DNA of 64,000 nt from Symbiodinium natans (Eukaryota > Sar > Dinophyceae > Suessiales > Symbiodiniaceae), in contig CAJNDS010002091.1 in the NCBI GenBank assembly GCA_905221605.1, forward strand, positions 248,001 to 312,000, in the 5' to 3' direction. Each line of letters begins with the position of its first letter. Position 1 is the first letter of the stretch. A program made the translations under genes and the position numbers. The notes under the pieces were generated by a model that worked only from the letters and a program-made list of their open reading frames with translations, did no database searches and was not told where the DNA came from. Shown piece after piece: positions 40,070-49,420 of the stretch.

Positions 40070-40145
40070 CCCATGTGCCTACTTAGGGAGTACTGGGGCA
40101 GTAAAGACCTGCGGTATAGGGACTTTGGGGCCCAAGTATAAAATA
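40070..40145. mobile_element. Partial MITE family D copy
   Basis: AGGGAGTACTGGGGC ... GGGACTTTGGGGCCCAAGTAT; related to 54768-54872. Confidence 0.5.
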
Positions 40146-40259
40146 CTAAGGTGCATCATATTAGTTCTTCAGGAGGGGGACTCCCTAAGGCTCCCTAAGC
40201 TTCCCTAAGATTCCCCAAATACCTGCTCCCCATGAAACCCCCTCCCTAAAGAACCCTCT

Positions 40260-40870
40260 CATCATGGACCCTAAACCCTCAACCCCTAAACCCTAAACCC
40301 TAAACCCAAAACCCTAAACCCTAAACCCTAAACCTTACAAACCCTAAACCCTTAGGGTTACTGAACGTGTACGCCTCGTCTTTATTCAAACTGTGGGACT
40401 GTGAGGCATCGTGGGCTCTGTACGCCCGCAAGTCGTGGAGATACCCTGAACCCTATAAAGCCTACACTAAAACCCTAAACCCGAAACCCTGAACCCCCTA
40501 AACGATAAAGCCCTAAACCGCTAAAGCCCTAAAGCCCTAAAGCCCTAAAGCCCTAAAGCCCTAAAACCCCAAAACCCCTAAACCCTAAACCCCCTCAACC
40601 CTAAACCCAGACGCATCGATCGGCCGTGCCTGAGGCATCCTGCGATCCCCTCTCGGAGGGTTCCCTCCCAGAGGGCCCCGCGCGCGCGCGCGCGCGCGCG
40701 CGCGTGCGTGCGCACTCAGAGTTGAGCCAAAAATGGCCCCAGGCAGGCGGTTTGGGGTTTGGGGTTTGGGGTTTGGGGTTTAGGGTTTAGGGTTTAGGGT
40801 TTAGGGTTTAGGGTTTAGGGTTTAGGGTTTAGGGTTTAGGGTTTTAGGGTTCAGGGTTTAGGGTGACGGA
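40260..40870. other. Repeat stretch with (CG)n tract
   Basis: CCCTAAA and AAAGCCCT variants (40260-40600), a duplicated GC-rich block with a CG dinucleotide run at 40680-40705, then TTTGGGG and TTTAGGG arrays (40745-40862). No gene seen. Confidence 0.7.
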
Positions 40871-41389
40871 CTTGCTGCTTAGGGTTTATAGGGTTTATAG
40901 GGCCGAAGCCGACAGAACTGAACCCCGCCAAAAAACCTTGAAAAAAACGAGCTAAACCCCCCCAGAACATTTGAGCCCTGTCCCTAAAGCACCTGAACCC
41001 TAAACCCTAAACCCTAAAAGGCTCACCCAGAGTTGACAACAACCCAGGGTTGGGGTCGAGATTTTGGCATTTGGGGTTTGGGGTTTTAGAGTTTCATAGA
41101 TCCAAAAAAGTGTACACTTTCAGTTCTATAGGGGGGATTATAGTATCCCAAAATAATGTAAAGTGTACTCACTCAGCTACTAAGTATATGGCTTGGGTTT
41201 TAGGGTTTTAGGGTTTTACGGTTTTAGGGTTTTAGGGTTTTAGGGTTTTAGGGTTTCAGGGTTTTAGGGGTTTAGGGTTTAGGGTTTTAGGCTTTAGGGT
41301 TGGGGTTCAGGGTTCAGTGTTTGGGGGTTCATATAGGGGTTTCGGGTATGGGCCTAGGGGGCTGACAGGTTTGTGATTTGAAGTAGGGT

Positions 41390-41505
41390 TTAGTTTTCTT
41401 GTACCCCCCAAAAGGACACCCCATATATATATATATATATACACTCACCAATATTAAACAGGAACCTTATACACACTCACCAATATCAGTAACATAAACC
41501 CTGCT
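41390..41505. mobile_element. Dispersed repeat, second copy
   Basis: AAAAGGACACCCCATAT and ACACTCACCAATATT match 13205-13315, with a TA tract expanded at 41424-41442. Confidence 0.55.
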
Positions 41506-41554
41506 CCAATTTAAGGCGGCCTCTACCTGACATGAACACCGCCGAAGCACGTGG

Positions 41555-41870
41555 CGCATGTTGCGCTTCGCACGAAAAGCGGCAACCCCAAGAGCAATCC
41601 GAAGAACTCTACCAAAACGTATAGGGTTTAGGGTTTGGGGTTTAGGGTTTGGGGTTTAGGGTTTAGGGTTTAGGGTTTAGGGTTTAGGGTTTAGGACCCC
41701 TTGGGATGTTCACCCTTATACTAACACTCCTTAATAGGGATGAGGATGCCCCCTACTATAATCCCTATGAAGGACTGTTAGAGAAAGGTGAACATCCCAA
41801 TAGGCCCCAATCAACAACTGTCCACCAGGGGCCCCTTTTCTGTGAGTCTGCTGCGCGCCAGCACTACTTT
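41555..41870 (+). repeat. Segment paralogous to 15738-16200
   Basis: See 15738-16200. Here the central family A MITE (41701-41800) is complete and the array between the blocks is TTTAGGG/TTTGGGG. Confidence 0.5.
41701..41800. mobile_element. MITE family A copy, complete
   Basis: Exactly 100 bp: TTGGGATGTTCACC at the left, GGTGAACATCCCAA at the right as perfect inverse. Best reference copy of the family. Confidence 0.9.
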
Positions 41871-41929
41871 TTAGGGTTTAGGGTTTAGGGTTTAGGATTT
41901 AGGGTTTAGGGTTTAGGGTGGTACGCAAC

Positions 41930-42415
41930 CATGTCCTTGCCAGCTCCGGCACCTAGCAGCAAACGGACAATCCTGATATGCACATCTATGTGCAGCACCT
42001 TCTGGACACTTACACTTTCATGCAGCCCACATGAGGGCAGTGCGCACGCTGTCATCGATGAGATCTGGATTGCACCCAGCCCGCAATAGCAAGCGCACAA
42101 CCTTTATTCACACTGCCCCCTGTGGATGCTGAAGCGCAAACCCGCGCTGGCCGAGACGGTCGTCTAAGTCAGCCTTGCCGAGCAATTCACACTTTCAGAA
42201 AAGTTTGGAAGTTCACCAAGATCTGAAGCACGATAAATTGCCCAGTGCGTCCCCTCCACGTTCATCCCAGCCCCAGCTTTCAGCAAAGACTTCGCAATCT
42301 CCGGAGAACCTCCATCGGAAGCTAGCACGAGAGAGGTCTCGCCGTCCTCACTCTGGGCGGCAACATCAGCGTTTGCAGACAGGGCCTTGGCTCAGCCTGG
42401 GCGTTTGAAGCGGTG
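41930..42415 (-). pseudogene. Ankyrin-repeat pseudogene
   Basis: Minus-strand readings contain three ankyrin-like units: DGETSLVLASDGGSPEIAKS with LLKAGA, then KVVRLLLRAGCNPDLIDDS with RTALMWAA, then IRIVRLLLGAGAGKD. In-frame stops (one before the second unit, one after its AA) and a frame change before the third show that it is broken. CCCTAAA/TTTAGGG arrays flank it. The parent gene is unknown. Confidence 0.7.
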
Positions 42416-42512
42416 CCTTAAGTGACCCCACTCGAAGACTCCAACACCCCTGTCCCTTCTACAAGCCTTGATATCATCCCTTATATTCCCGTATCCTTTC
42501 TTGGGGTAGTTT

Positions 42513-42620
42513 CATGGTCCCTTAAAATGGGCCCTTGGAAAGGGTCCCCTCCCCTTATATACCCCTTGTATACCCTACACAACCCAAAGGGCCCATACAT
42601 CAGAGGAATAAAAGGGACCC
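42513..42620. mobile_element. MITE family E copy
   Basis: CATGGTCCCTTAAA left end, TAAAAGGGACC right end, and a TATATACCCCTTGTATACCC interior. Confidence 0.65.
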
Positions 42621-42734
42621 TAAACCCTAAACCCTAAACCCTAACCCTAAACCCTAAACCCTAAACCCTTAGACCCTTAGACCCTTAACGCGAACACCCG
42701 GGCCACTGGAGGGCCCTCGACCCCTGGATGCACC

Positions 42735-42945
42735 TTGGGATGTTCGCCCTTTTACTAACAGTCCTTAATCGGGAACAGGGATTCTAAACCCTAAACCCTA
42801 AACCCTAAACCCTAAACCCTAAACCCTAAACCCTAAACCCTAAACCCTAAACCCTAAACCCTAAACCCTAAACCCTAAACCCTAAACCCTAAACCCAAAC
42901 TCATTTCAATCCATACTAAGTGGCCGGAAGTATCCCAAGATGCAC
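42735..42945. mobile_element. MITE family A copy split by a CCCTAAA array
   Basis: The left half (TTGGGATGTTCGCCC ... AACAGTCCTTAAT) runs to about 42784. A CCCTAAA array occupies 42785-42896, and ATCCCAAGATGCACC, complementary to the left edge and its flank, ends the element near 42945. Confidence 0.65.
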
Positions 42946-43020
42946 CAACAATCTGTGTTCAGAGAGGAGGGTTCGGGTATGTGCTGCAAGGCGTAGATGT
43001 GGATGGAACCCTAAAAGGCC

Positions 43021-43129
43021 CTAGACCCAAGAGTAACCTACGAATAAAACGGGTACCCTGTTTGTTTTAAAGGGGCTTATAGGGGATCCTCACCCTAAAA
43101 AGGGAATAAGGGCCTACTCTCATTCCTAG
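43021..43129. mobile_element. MITE family G copy
   Basis: CTAGACCCAAGAGTAACCTA to GGCCTACTCTCATTCCTAG; followed at once by a CCCTAAA array (43132-43235). Confidence 0.75.
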
Positions 43130-43131
43130 AC

Positions 43132-43235
43132 CCCTAAACCCTAAACCCTAAACCCTAAACCCTAAACCCTAAACCCTAAACCCTAAACCCTAAACCCTAA
43201 ACCCTAAACCCTAAACCCTAAACCCTAAACCCTGA
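43132..43235 (-). repeat. CCCTAAA array
   Basis: About fifteen units directly after a MITE. Confidence 0.9.
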
Positions 43236-43489
43236 ACCCTAAGCTGCAAAAAAACAGGCTCCTGCAGGCCTCATCTATCAGCACTCGAATCACTCATCCC
43301 CAGTTCCCCAGTGCGGGAAGACCATTGACAGTGGGCACTAGGAGGGTTTAGGGTTTAGGGTTTAGGGTTTAGGGTTTAGGGTTTAGGGCTCAGAGGTTTT
43401 GGATGTGTAAATCCCCGACGCCCTGAAAGCCTTACCCTTGCGGCTGCCGCGTGACGATCGGGCGCACCCTTCTCCCACCAGGCCTGCAT

Positions 43490-43875
43490 CATGGGCTCCC
43501 CTATATACTACCCCCCTAGGTTCCCCCCTAAATAACCTCAATGAAGCCTGATGATCCCCAAATAGCGCTAATGTTGACTTCGCATTAATAAATCCCCCCT
43601 CCCCCCCCTGGTTGATCAATCTTTTCGGCCAGGGGCCTCCTCAATTGCATTCGCCTAAATCCTGGTAGGATTTCCCATTAGTTTTAGTATTAGGTAGTAA
43701 TTAGTAGTAGTAGTAGAAAAAAAGGGGGCGATTATATAATTGTGGGGGGCGAGAATATTGTGTTCCGGCCCCGGGATTTTATAATTGTAGCGGGAACCGG
43801 TAATGTGAAGTCAACATTAGTTTCTGCGGGAACGCAGGGGGGTAGTATAGAGGGGGGTAGTAGGGGCACGCAGGA
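43490..43875. mobile_element. Large family F inverted-repeat element
   Basis: The outer ends (ATGGGCTCCCCTATATACTA and GGTAGTATAGAGGGGGGTAG) are inverted. A second inverted pair lies inside: AATGTTGACTTCGCATTA near 43567 against GTGAAGTCAACATTAG near 43806. No transposase frame. Possibly two nested elements. Confidence 0.55.
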
Positions 43876-44693
43876 AGGTTCGAAGGGTTACCGGGCTCAG
43901 GTGTTCTAGGACATGTAGGGCTTCTCCTTTGTACGGCATGAGGGGACGAGGTACAGGGTATATATATATATATATAATTAATGGGTATTTCAAGGGTATT
44001 TCCCCAAATAGGGGCACCCCTTTTATGCCCGAAATAGAATAGAGTCCCCCCCCCAAAAAAAATAAAATAAAAATAAATAAAATAATAATAATAAATAAAT
44101 AAACATAAGAAGAAGAATAATAATAATAGTACCCCAACTTTTTGGCAACCCCAATATCGAGGGGGGATATGAGGTAGCTAAACCCCTCGTTGCCTACTGA
44201 GAAGCCAAACCCAAAAGCCCAAAACCCTTGTCCCTAAACCCTTGTCCCTAAGCCCTAAACCCTAAACCCTAAACCCTAAACCCTAAACCCTAAACCCCAT
44301 ACCCTACTGAACAAGAATCATTGGCCACGGCTCCTCGGGATCGTGGCCCTCGTAGCACCTCTGAAGTTGCTGGGCGTGTAATATAGGGGGCCTTAACGAT
44401 GAGGGTTTGGGGTTGAGGGTTTGGGGTTTAGGGTTTGGGGTTTAGGGTTTGGGGTTTAGGGTTCTGGGGTTTAGGGTTTGGGGTTTTGGGGTTAGGGTTT
44501 GGGGGGGGGGGGGGGGGGGCGGGTCATTGTCGCATACTTTATATCGGGACCCTAAGAGAATACTAGTAGCAATTATTCCGACCCCTCTAGTAGTGCAGGG
44601 AAGGGTGTAGGGCGTAGGGCCTTAGGGCTCTCAGGCTTGTTGGGGTTGAGGGCTTAAGGCGCTCTCTTCGTTTCGGTTTTACAGGGCTGGGAG

Positions 44694-44792
44694 TTGGGAT
44701 GTTACCCCTCATACAAACAGCCCTCAATAGGGATGCTAGTACCCTTTGTATAATCCCTATTGAGGGCTGTTGGCATAAGGGGGAACATCCCA
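44694..44792. mobile_element. MITE family A copy
   Basis: TTGGGATGTTACCCCTCAT to AACATCCCAA; nearly palindromic with AACAGCCCTCAATAGGGAT inside. Confidence 0.85.
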
Positions 44793-44974
44793 AGCTTCGA
44801 GGTTGTCGGGTTTTGAGCCCTAAACCCCAAACCCTAAACCCCAAACCCCAAACCCGAGGCGCTAAACCCTAGACCCTGTTTAGGGTTCTGGCTTTAGGGT
44901 TTAGGGTTTAGGGAGCAGGGCCTAGGGTTCCTCCCCCAATCACCTAGACACAGCAAGGGCACCCTGGTGGGTTT

Positions 44975-45130
44975 AACTTGGGTTAGAAGTACAGTTTTCA
45001 TTGGGATATTAAGTGCCCAGAAACTCCAAAACCCCTTAATTAAGGAATATACCTTAAATCATATCAGGGTTCCGATTATGATTCAAGGGATATTCCTTAG
45101 TTAAGCTCTGGGTGCCATGAACCTCCAAGT
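44975..45130. mobile_element. Chimeric MITE with family C right end
   Basis: The inverted pair TTAATTAAGGAATATACCTT / AAGGGATATTCCTTAGTTAA lies inside; the right end GCCATGAACCTCCAAGT belongs to family C. Confidence 0.5.
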
Positions 45131-45644
45131 GGGCTACCAAGATTCCATACCTTCCGTGGATGCTGGGAGTTGCGGCTTTGGGGTTTCGGGGTCTCCTGAG
45201 ACTGAGACCTCAACCCTAAATCCTAAAACCTACATCCTAAACCCCAGACCCCCTAAAAACCGTAAACACAACTTATCCCTAAAAGTACAGGGACTCGCGA
45301 GACAACGGGTCTCGAAAGCAGAAGCTCTACACGAGCCCGAAGCCTTAAACCGTAAACTTTGAAGCGTCCGGTTTCGGGTTTAGGGCTTAGGCCTTGGGGT
45401 TTAGGGTTTAGGCTTTAGGCTTTAGGGTTTAGGGTTAGCGTTTAGGGTTTAGCGTTCGGGGTTTAGGGTTTGCGGCTTGGGGTTTGGGGTCTGGGGTTGG
45501 GGTTTAGGATACAAACCTACAGACTCATAAGGCCAAGGCACACCCACGCAGGTCCTCCTTCGCCAAGGCCTTCGTGGTAGTACCAGTTCTTGCCGTCATC
45601 CTGCCGAAGATATCATGGGGGGTTTATTACGGTTTAGGGTTTAG

Positions 45645-45726
45645 GGTTCCCCTACTACCCTATTTAGGGATAATTCGGCCTAATTAAGGCTATTTAAAGG
45701 GGGGAACGAGGGGGGTAGCAGGGTGA
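45645..45726. mobile_element. MITE family F copy, short
   Basis: GGTTCCCCTACTACCC to GGGGGGTAGCAGGG, with a TTAGGGATAATTCGGCC-type interior. Confidence 0.6.
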
Positions 45727-46130
45727 AGTTTAGGGTTTCCTTCAACCCTAAGCCCGAAACCCTAAACCCCAAACCCTAAACCCGAAACGCTTGCCCTTAG
45801 GTTTCTTATCGGCTCAGGGTTAGGCACAGGTCTTCGAACTCCCCACAGAGCCATGCCTACCCTAATCCTAAACCCTAAAGCCTAAAGCCGAAACCCTAAA
45901 CCCCAAACCTGGCACCCCCAAACCCGAAACCTGGTTTAGGGTTTAGGGTTTGGGGTTTAGGGTTTAGGGTTTAGCTATCATTCACGGCATTTCTGTGGTT
46001 ACGATGCAGGGGCCGAGCTGGTGCTGCTGAGGTACCTGGGGACCTGGCAGGTTGAGGTTTTAGGGCTTAGGGGGTATATACTACGGCTATGATTGGGTCA
46101 ATAAACATACCATGAACCTCCAAGTGCTGT

Positions 46131-46251
46131 ACTTGGAGGTTCAGGACACTTATACCCCCAATTATAACTGTACTTATAAGCCCCCAAAGTCCTCTAAGTA
46201 GGTTATAAGTAGACTTACAATTGGGGTTATAAGTACCCATGAACCTCCAAG
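46131..46251. mobile_element. MITE family C copy
   Basis: ACTTGGAGGTTCAGGACACTTA to TAAGTACCCATGAACCTCCA. A second family C right end lies immediately upstream at 46111-46124. Confidence 0.75.
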
Positions 46252-46840
46252 CATGTTAAGTTAAAGAAGCAGGGGACTCCCTGCGGTTGCTTCCAACACT
46301 GGGCTCCTCGTACAGAGTCCAGCCAGGGCCTGCGTGCTGGAGGATGTAGGAGGCTTCCAGTATTCAAAAGGGAAGTTGCATGGGCCCTTATTTTGGTCCC
46401 TAACCTCCTGAAGGGTATATAAAGGGTATACAAGGGGTCCCCTTTCAAGTTACCTACCCTAAGAAGTAGTATAGCTGTACCTAGAAAATCATAAACTTGG
46501 GCCATAAAGCAACCTTCTAGGAACCCCTGTGAGCCTTTCAGTCTCAACTGTATACTATATAGGTACATGGGAATTTAGGGCATTCAGGGGCTTATGAGGC
46601 AAAGAGGCTTGAGAATGTTCAGGGAGGCCAGTCTATACGGCTTAGGGTTTCATACAAAAACCCTAAACCCTAAACCCTAACCTGATGATTGAGGGTTTGT
46701 GAGATTTAGGGCTTTAGGTTTCGGCCTAGTCAAGGTTGAAGGTTTGGGGCTTACAACATTCTTAGGGCTGACATTGTTTAGGGCTTCTTACGACAAAAGG
46801 TTTAGGACACACTTTAGGACTATGGCTTGACAAAATCTAT

Positions 46841-46954
46841 CTAGGCTGCCCAGTAACCTAGGCTTAAGAGGGGTGCTCTTTTGAGCTTAAAGGGGTTTCG
46901 AAGGGAACCTAAACCCCCCCCAAAAGGGAATAAGGGTACTACTAGGCATCCTAG
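46841..46954. mobile_element. MITE family G copy
   Basis: CTAGGCTGCCCAGTAACCTA to ACTACTAGGCATCCTAG, with TTAAAGGGG and AAAGGGAATAAGGG inside. Confidence 0.65.
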
Positions 46955-47047
46955 CTATAAAGTGGCATGACAGCTTTGCAAAGCCTGGGTCGCCCAGTAG
47001 CCCTATTAAAATAAGGGTGCCCTGCGAGCTCGCCATCTCTCGTCTCT

Positions 47048-47209
47048 ACCTGGAGGTTCATGGTACTTCATAGCCAATTTATAACTGTTTAACTTAAACT
47101 GAAACCCCACTTATACGCCCTCTAAGTGCCCTAGTATGGTTTTAATTGGGTTATAAGTACAGTTATAGTTGGGTTTAACCCATAACTTATTGAGTACCAT
47201 GATCCTCCC
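47048..47209. mobile_element. MITE family C copy
   Basis: ACCTGGAGGTTCATGGTACTT to GAGTACCATGATCCTCC, with CCCTAGTATGGTT inside. Confidence 0.7.
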
Positions 47210-47410
47210 GGAGCCCCAGGCACCTTACAAAAAGCCCGACGTGCAGCCTGAAACCCGAACTCCAAAAAGTTGGAACATTCTCCCAGCACCCTTGCGGTGT
47301 AGGGAAACCCAGCACTACTCATCTAAACCCATCTTCCAACTTTCTGGAGCTCACTACGAGCCCTAAACCCCAAACCCCAAACCCCAAATCCTAAACCCCA
47401 ACTCCTAAAC

Positions 47411-47535
47411 CCTAGACCCTAGACCCTAGACCCTAGACCCTAAACCCTAAACCCTAAACCCTAAACCCTAAACCCTAAACCCTAAACCCTAAACCCTAAA
47501 CCCTAAACCCTAAACCCTAAACCCTAAACCCTAAA
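47411..47535 (-). repeat. CCCTAGA then CCCTAAA array
   Basis: Four CCCTAGA variant units followed by about thirteen canonical units. Confidence 0.9.
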
Positions 47536-47564
47536 CCCCAACCCTGAAACCTCCCCTTGAGCCC

Positions 47565-47640
47565 TTCCAGGGTGTAGCTGCCTGGAGGATGCGGCGGCGG
47601 CTTGTGGGCCGCAGGACCGGTCACCCTTCGCAGCTGCTTC
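47565..47640 (-). other. Possible further exon of the RS-rich gene
   Basis: After AG|G at about 47628 the minus strand reads GDRSCGPQAAAASSR in the phase expected from the exon ending at 49421; another frame reads HKPPPHPPG. The block at 46045-45990 could follow in frame (RSPGTSAAPARPLH). Suggestive only. Confidence 0.25.
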
Positions 47641-48005
47641 TGTTGGGTTGTGGGTTTAGGGTTTAGGGTTTAGGGTTTAGGGTTTAGGGTTTAGGGTTTA
47701 GGGTTTAGGGTTTAGGGTTCAGGGTTTTGAGGATTTTTGGAGGTTGAGGGTTTATAGGGGTTATATATATATAGGGGTGTAGGGTTTTAGGGTTTACGGG
47801 CTTAGCGTACCCTTATCTCCCCCTAAGCCCCCCAAACCCGAAGCCCTAAACACATAAGCCCCTAAACCTCTAAGCCCTAAACCCTAAGCCCTAAACCCTA
47901 AGCCCTAAACCCCTAAACCCCGAAACCCCTAAACCCCTAAACTCCTAAACCTTAAACTCACAAGCCCTATCCCCTAAACCCCAAAGCCCCTAAACCCCCT
48001 CAACC

Positions 48006-48178
48006 CCCCCCCCCCCCCCCCCAAAAAAAAAAAAAAAATGTAGACCTTCCAACACCCTAAACCCCCTAAACCCCCTAAACCCCCTAAACCCCCTAAACCC
48101 CCTAAACCCCCTAAACCCCCTAAACCCCCTAAACCCCCTAAACCCCCTAAACCCCCTAAACCCGCTAAACCCTCTAAA
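48006..48178. repeat. C-run/A-run junction and 9-bp AAACCCCCT array
   Basis: A C-run followed by an A-run (48006-48038), then about twelve AAACCCCCT units. On the minus strand the nine-base unit reads Gly-Leu-Gly, giving a spurious Gly/Leu frame. Confidence 0.9.
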
Positions 48179-48484
48179 CCCTCTAAAGTCCCTATATCGG
48201 AGGCTTCAAGGCCACGGTATTCCGTACTTAGGTACATGGACCCTTAGGATGTCTCCATTTTTGGTAGGTCGGGTTGAGGGTTTATAGAGGGTTTAGGAGG
48301 ACTGCCGGGTTTGGGGGCTTAGGGTTGAGGGGGTTTGTGGTTTAGGGGTTGCAGGAACACAGTGTCTTTTAGGGGCTTACAGGTTACAGGGGTTCAGGGC
48401 TGAGGCGTTTATAGCTTTGAGGGTTCAGCGGTTTAAGGTTGTAGGGGTTGAGGGTGTAATTCTTATAGGGGTTGCCCTGAACCC

Positions 48485-48885
48485 CCTTTTTTGGGCACCC
48501 AGGCCTCATGCGTGGGTGGCAAGGCAGTGATGGATGTGCCGCATTTTTCACGAACATCCACACATCGGTTGCTGCAATAATACTGCGACTGCTCCATCGC
48601 CAGCTTTTCAAACATAACAAACTTTCCTGTTGGCACGATCTCCTGGAGCTCCTGCGTCTTCATCTTATTGTTCCCAGTGGCTTCGAACCACATTCCACCT
48701 CGCTTGCGGTCCACTGCGAAGCCGGCAAGCTTGAAAACAAATCTCTGGCTTCACACTAGAAGCCACGATCACCGCTGGCACGTGGAAAGATTTGCCACGA
48801 GCGTCTACAACACCTGCGAAGTCGGTTTCTTTCAACACCCAGGACCCACCCAAAGCTAGAAATTCTAATCCCTCAGCCCCAAATC
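48485..48885 (-). pseudogene. Coding-like block with a frameshift, family unknown
   Basis: Two minus-strand frames fit together with a one-base shift near 48730. The first contains VVDARGKSFHVPAVIVAS, the second FAVDRKRGGMWFEATGNNKM and later a Cys-containing segment (YYCSNRCVDVREKC). About 125 residues in total. It is not surrounded by micro-exon splice signals, so it may be a processed gene fragment. I do not recognise the family. Confidence 0.4.
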
Positions 48886-49420
48886 CTGAACCGGCAAGGG
48901 GGATTCTACTAAAAGCCTAAACCCTAAGCCCTAAGCGATAAACCCCAAACCATGATTTTACTAAATGTGAAGGGCTTGAGGTGTGGGGTTTCTGCGCTAT
49001 CGCCTTGAAATCCCTCGGAAGATGTCAGCGACGAATATTGTAAGGGGCCCGACCCATGAGATCAGGGTTGGGGGGTTATAGGGTTTTAAGTTTATTTAGG
49101 GCTTAGGGTTTAGAGTTTAGGGTTTGGGGCTTCTGCTGGCGTAGAGGGGGCCTTTTGAACTGGAAGGGATATGTCCAAGAGTGCATAGCGTTGGTAATTC
49201 TTCCCTAAACCCTAAACCCTAAGCTTTAGGTGTGGGGTTTAGAGCATAGGATGTAGTGGTGCAGGGTGGGACTTCGGGAGCAGGGTTGCGGAGAGACCCT
49301 AAACCCTAAACCCTAAACCCTCAACCCTAAACCCGATACCCTAAACCCGATACCCTAAACCCTAAAATACCCTAAACCCTAAACCCTAAATCAATCCTTG
49401 TCCATCCCTCTCGGCCTAAC

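Noticed and set aside
47974-48237. Gly/Leu-repeat ORF
   Set aside because: It is the translation of the 9-bp AAACCCCCT array and a C-run/A-run; no gene evidence.
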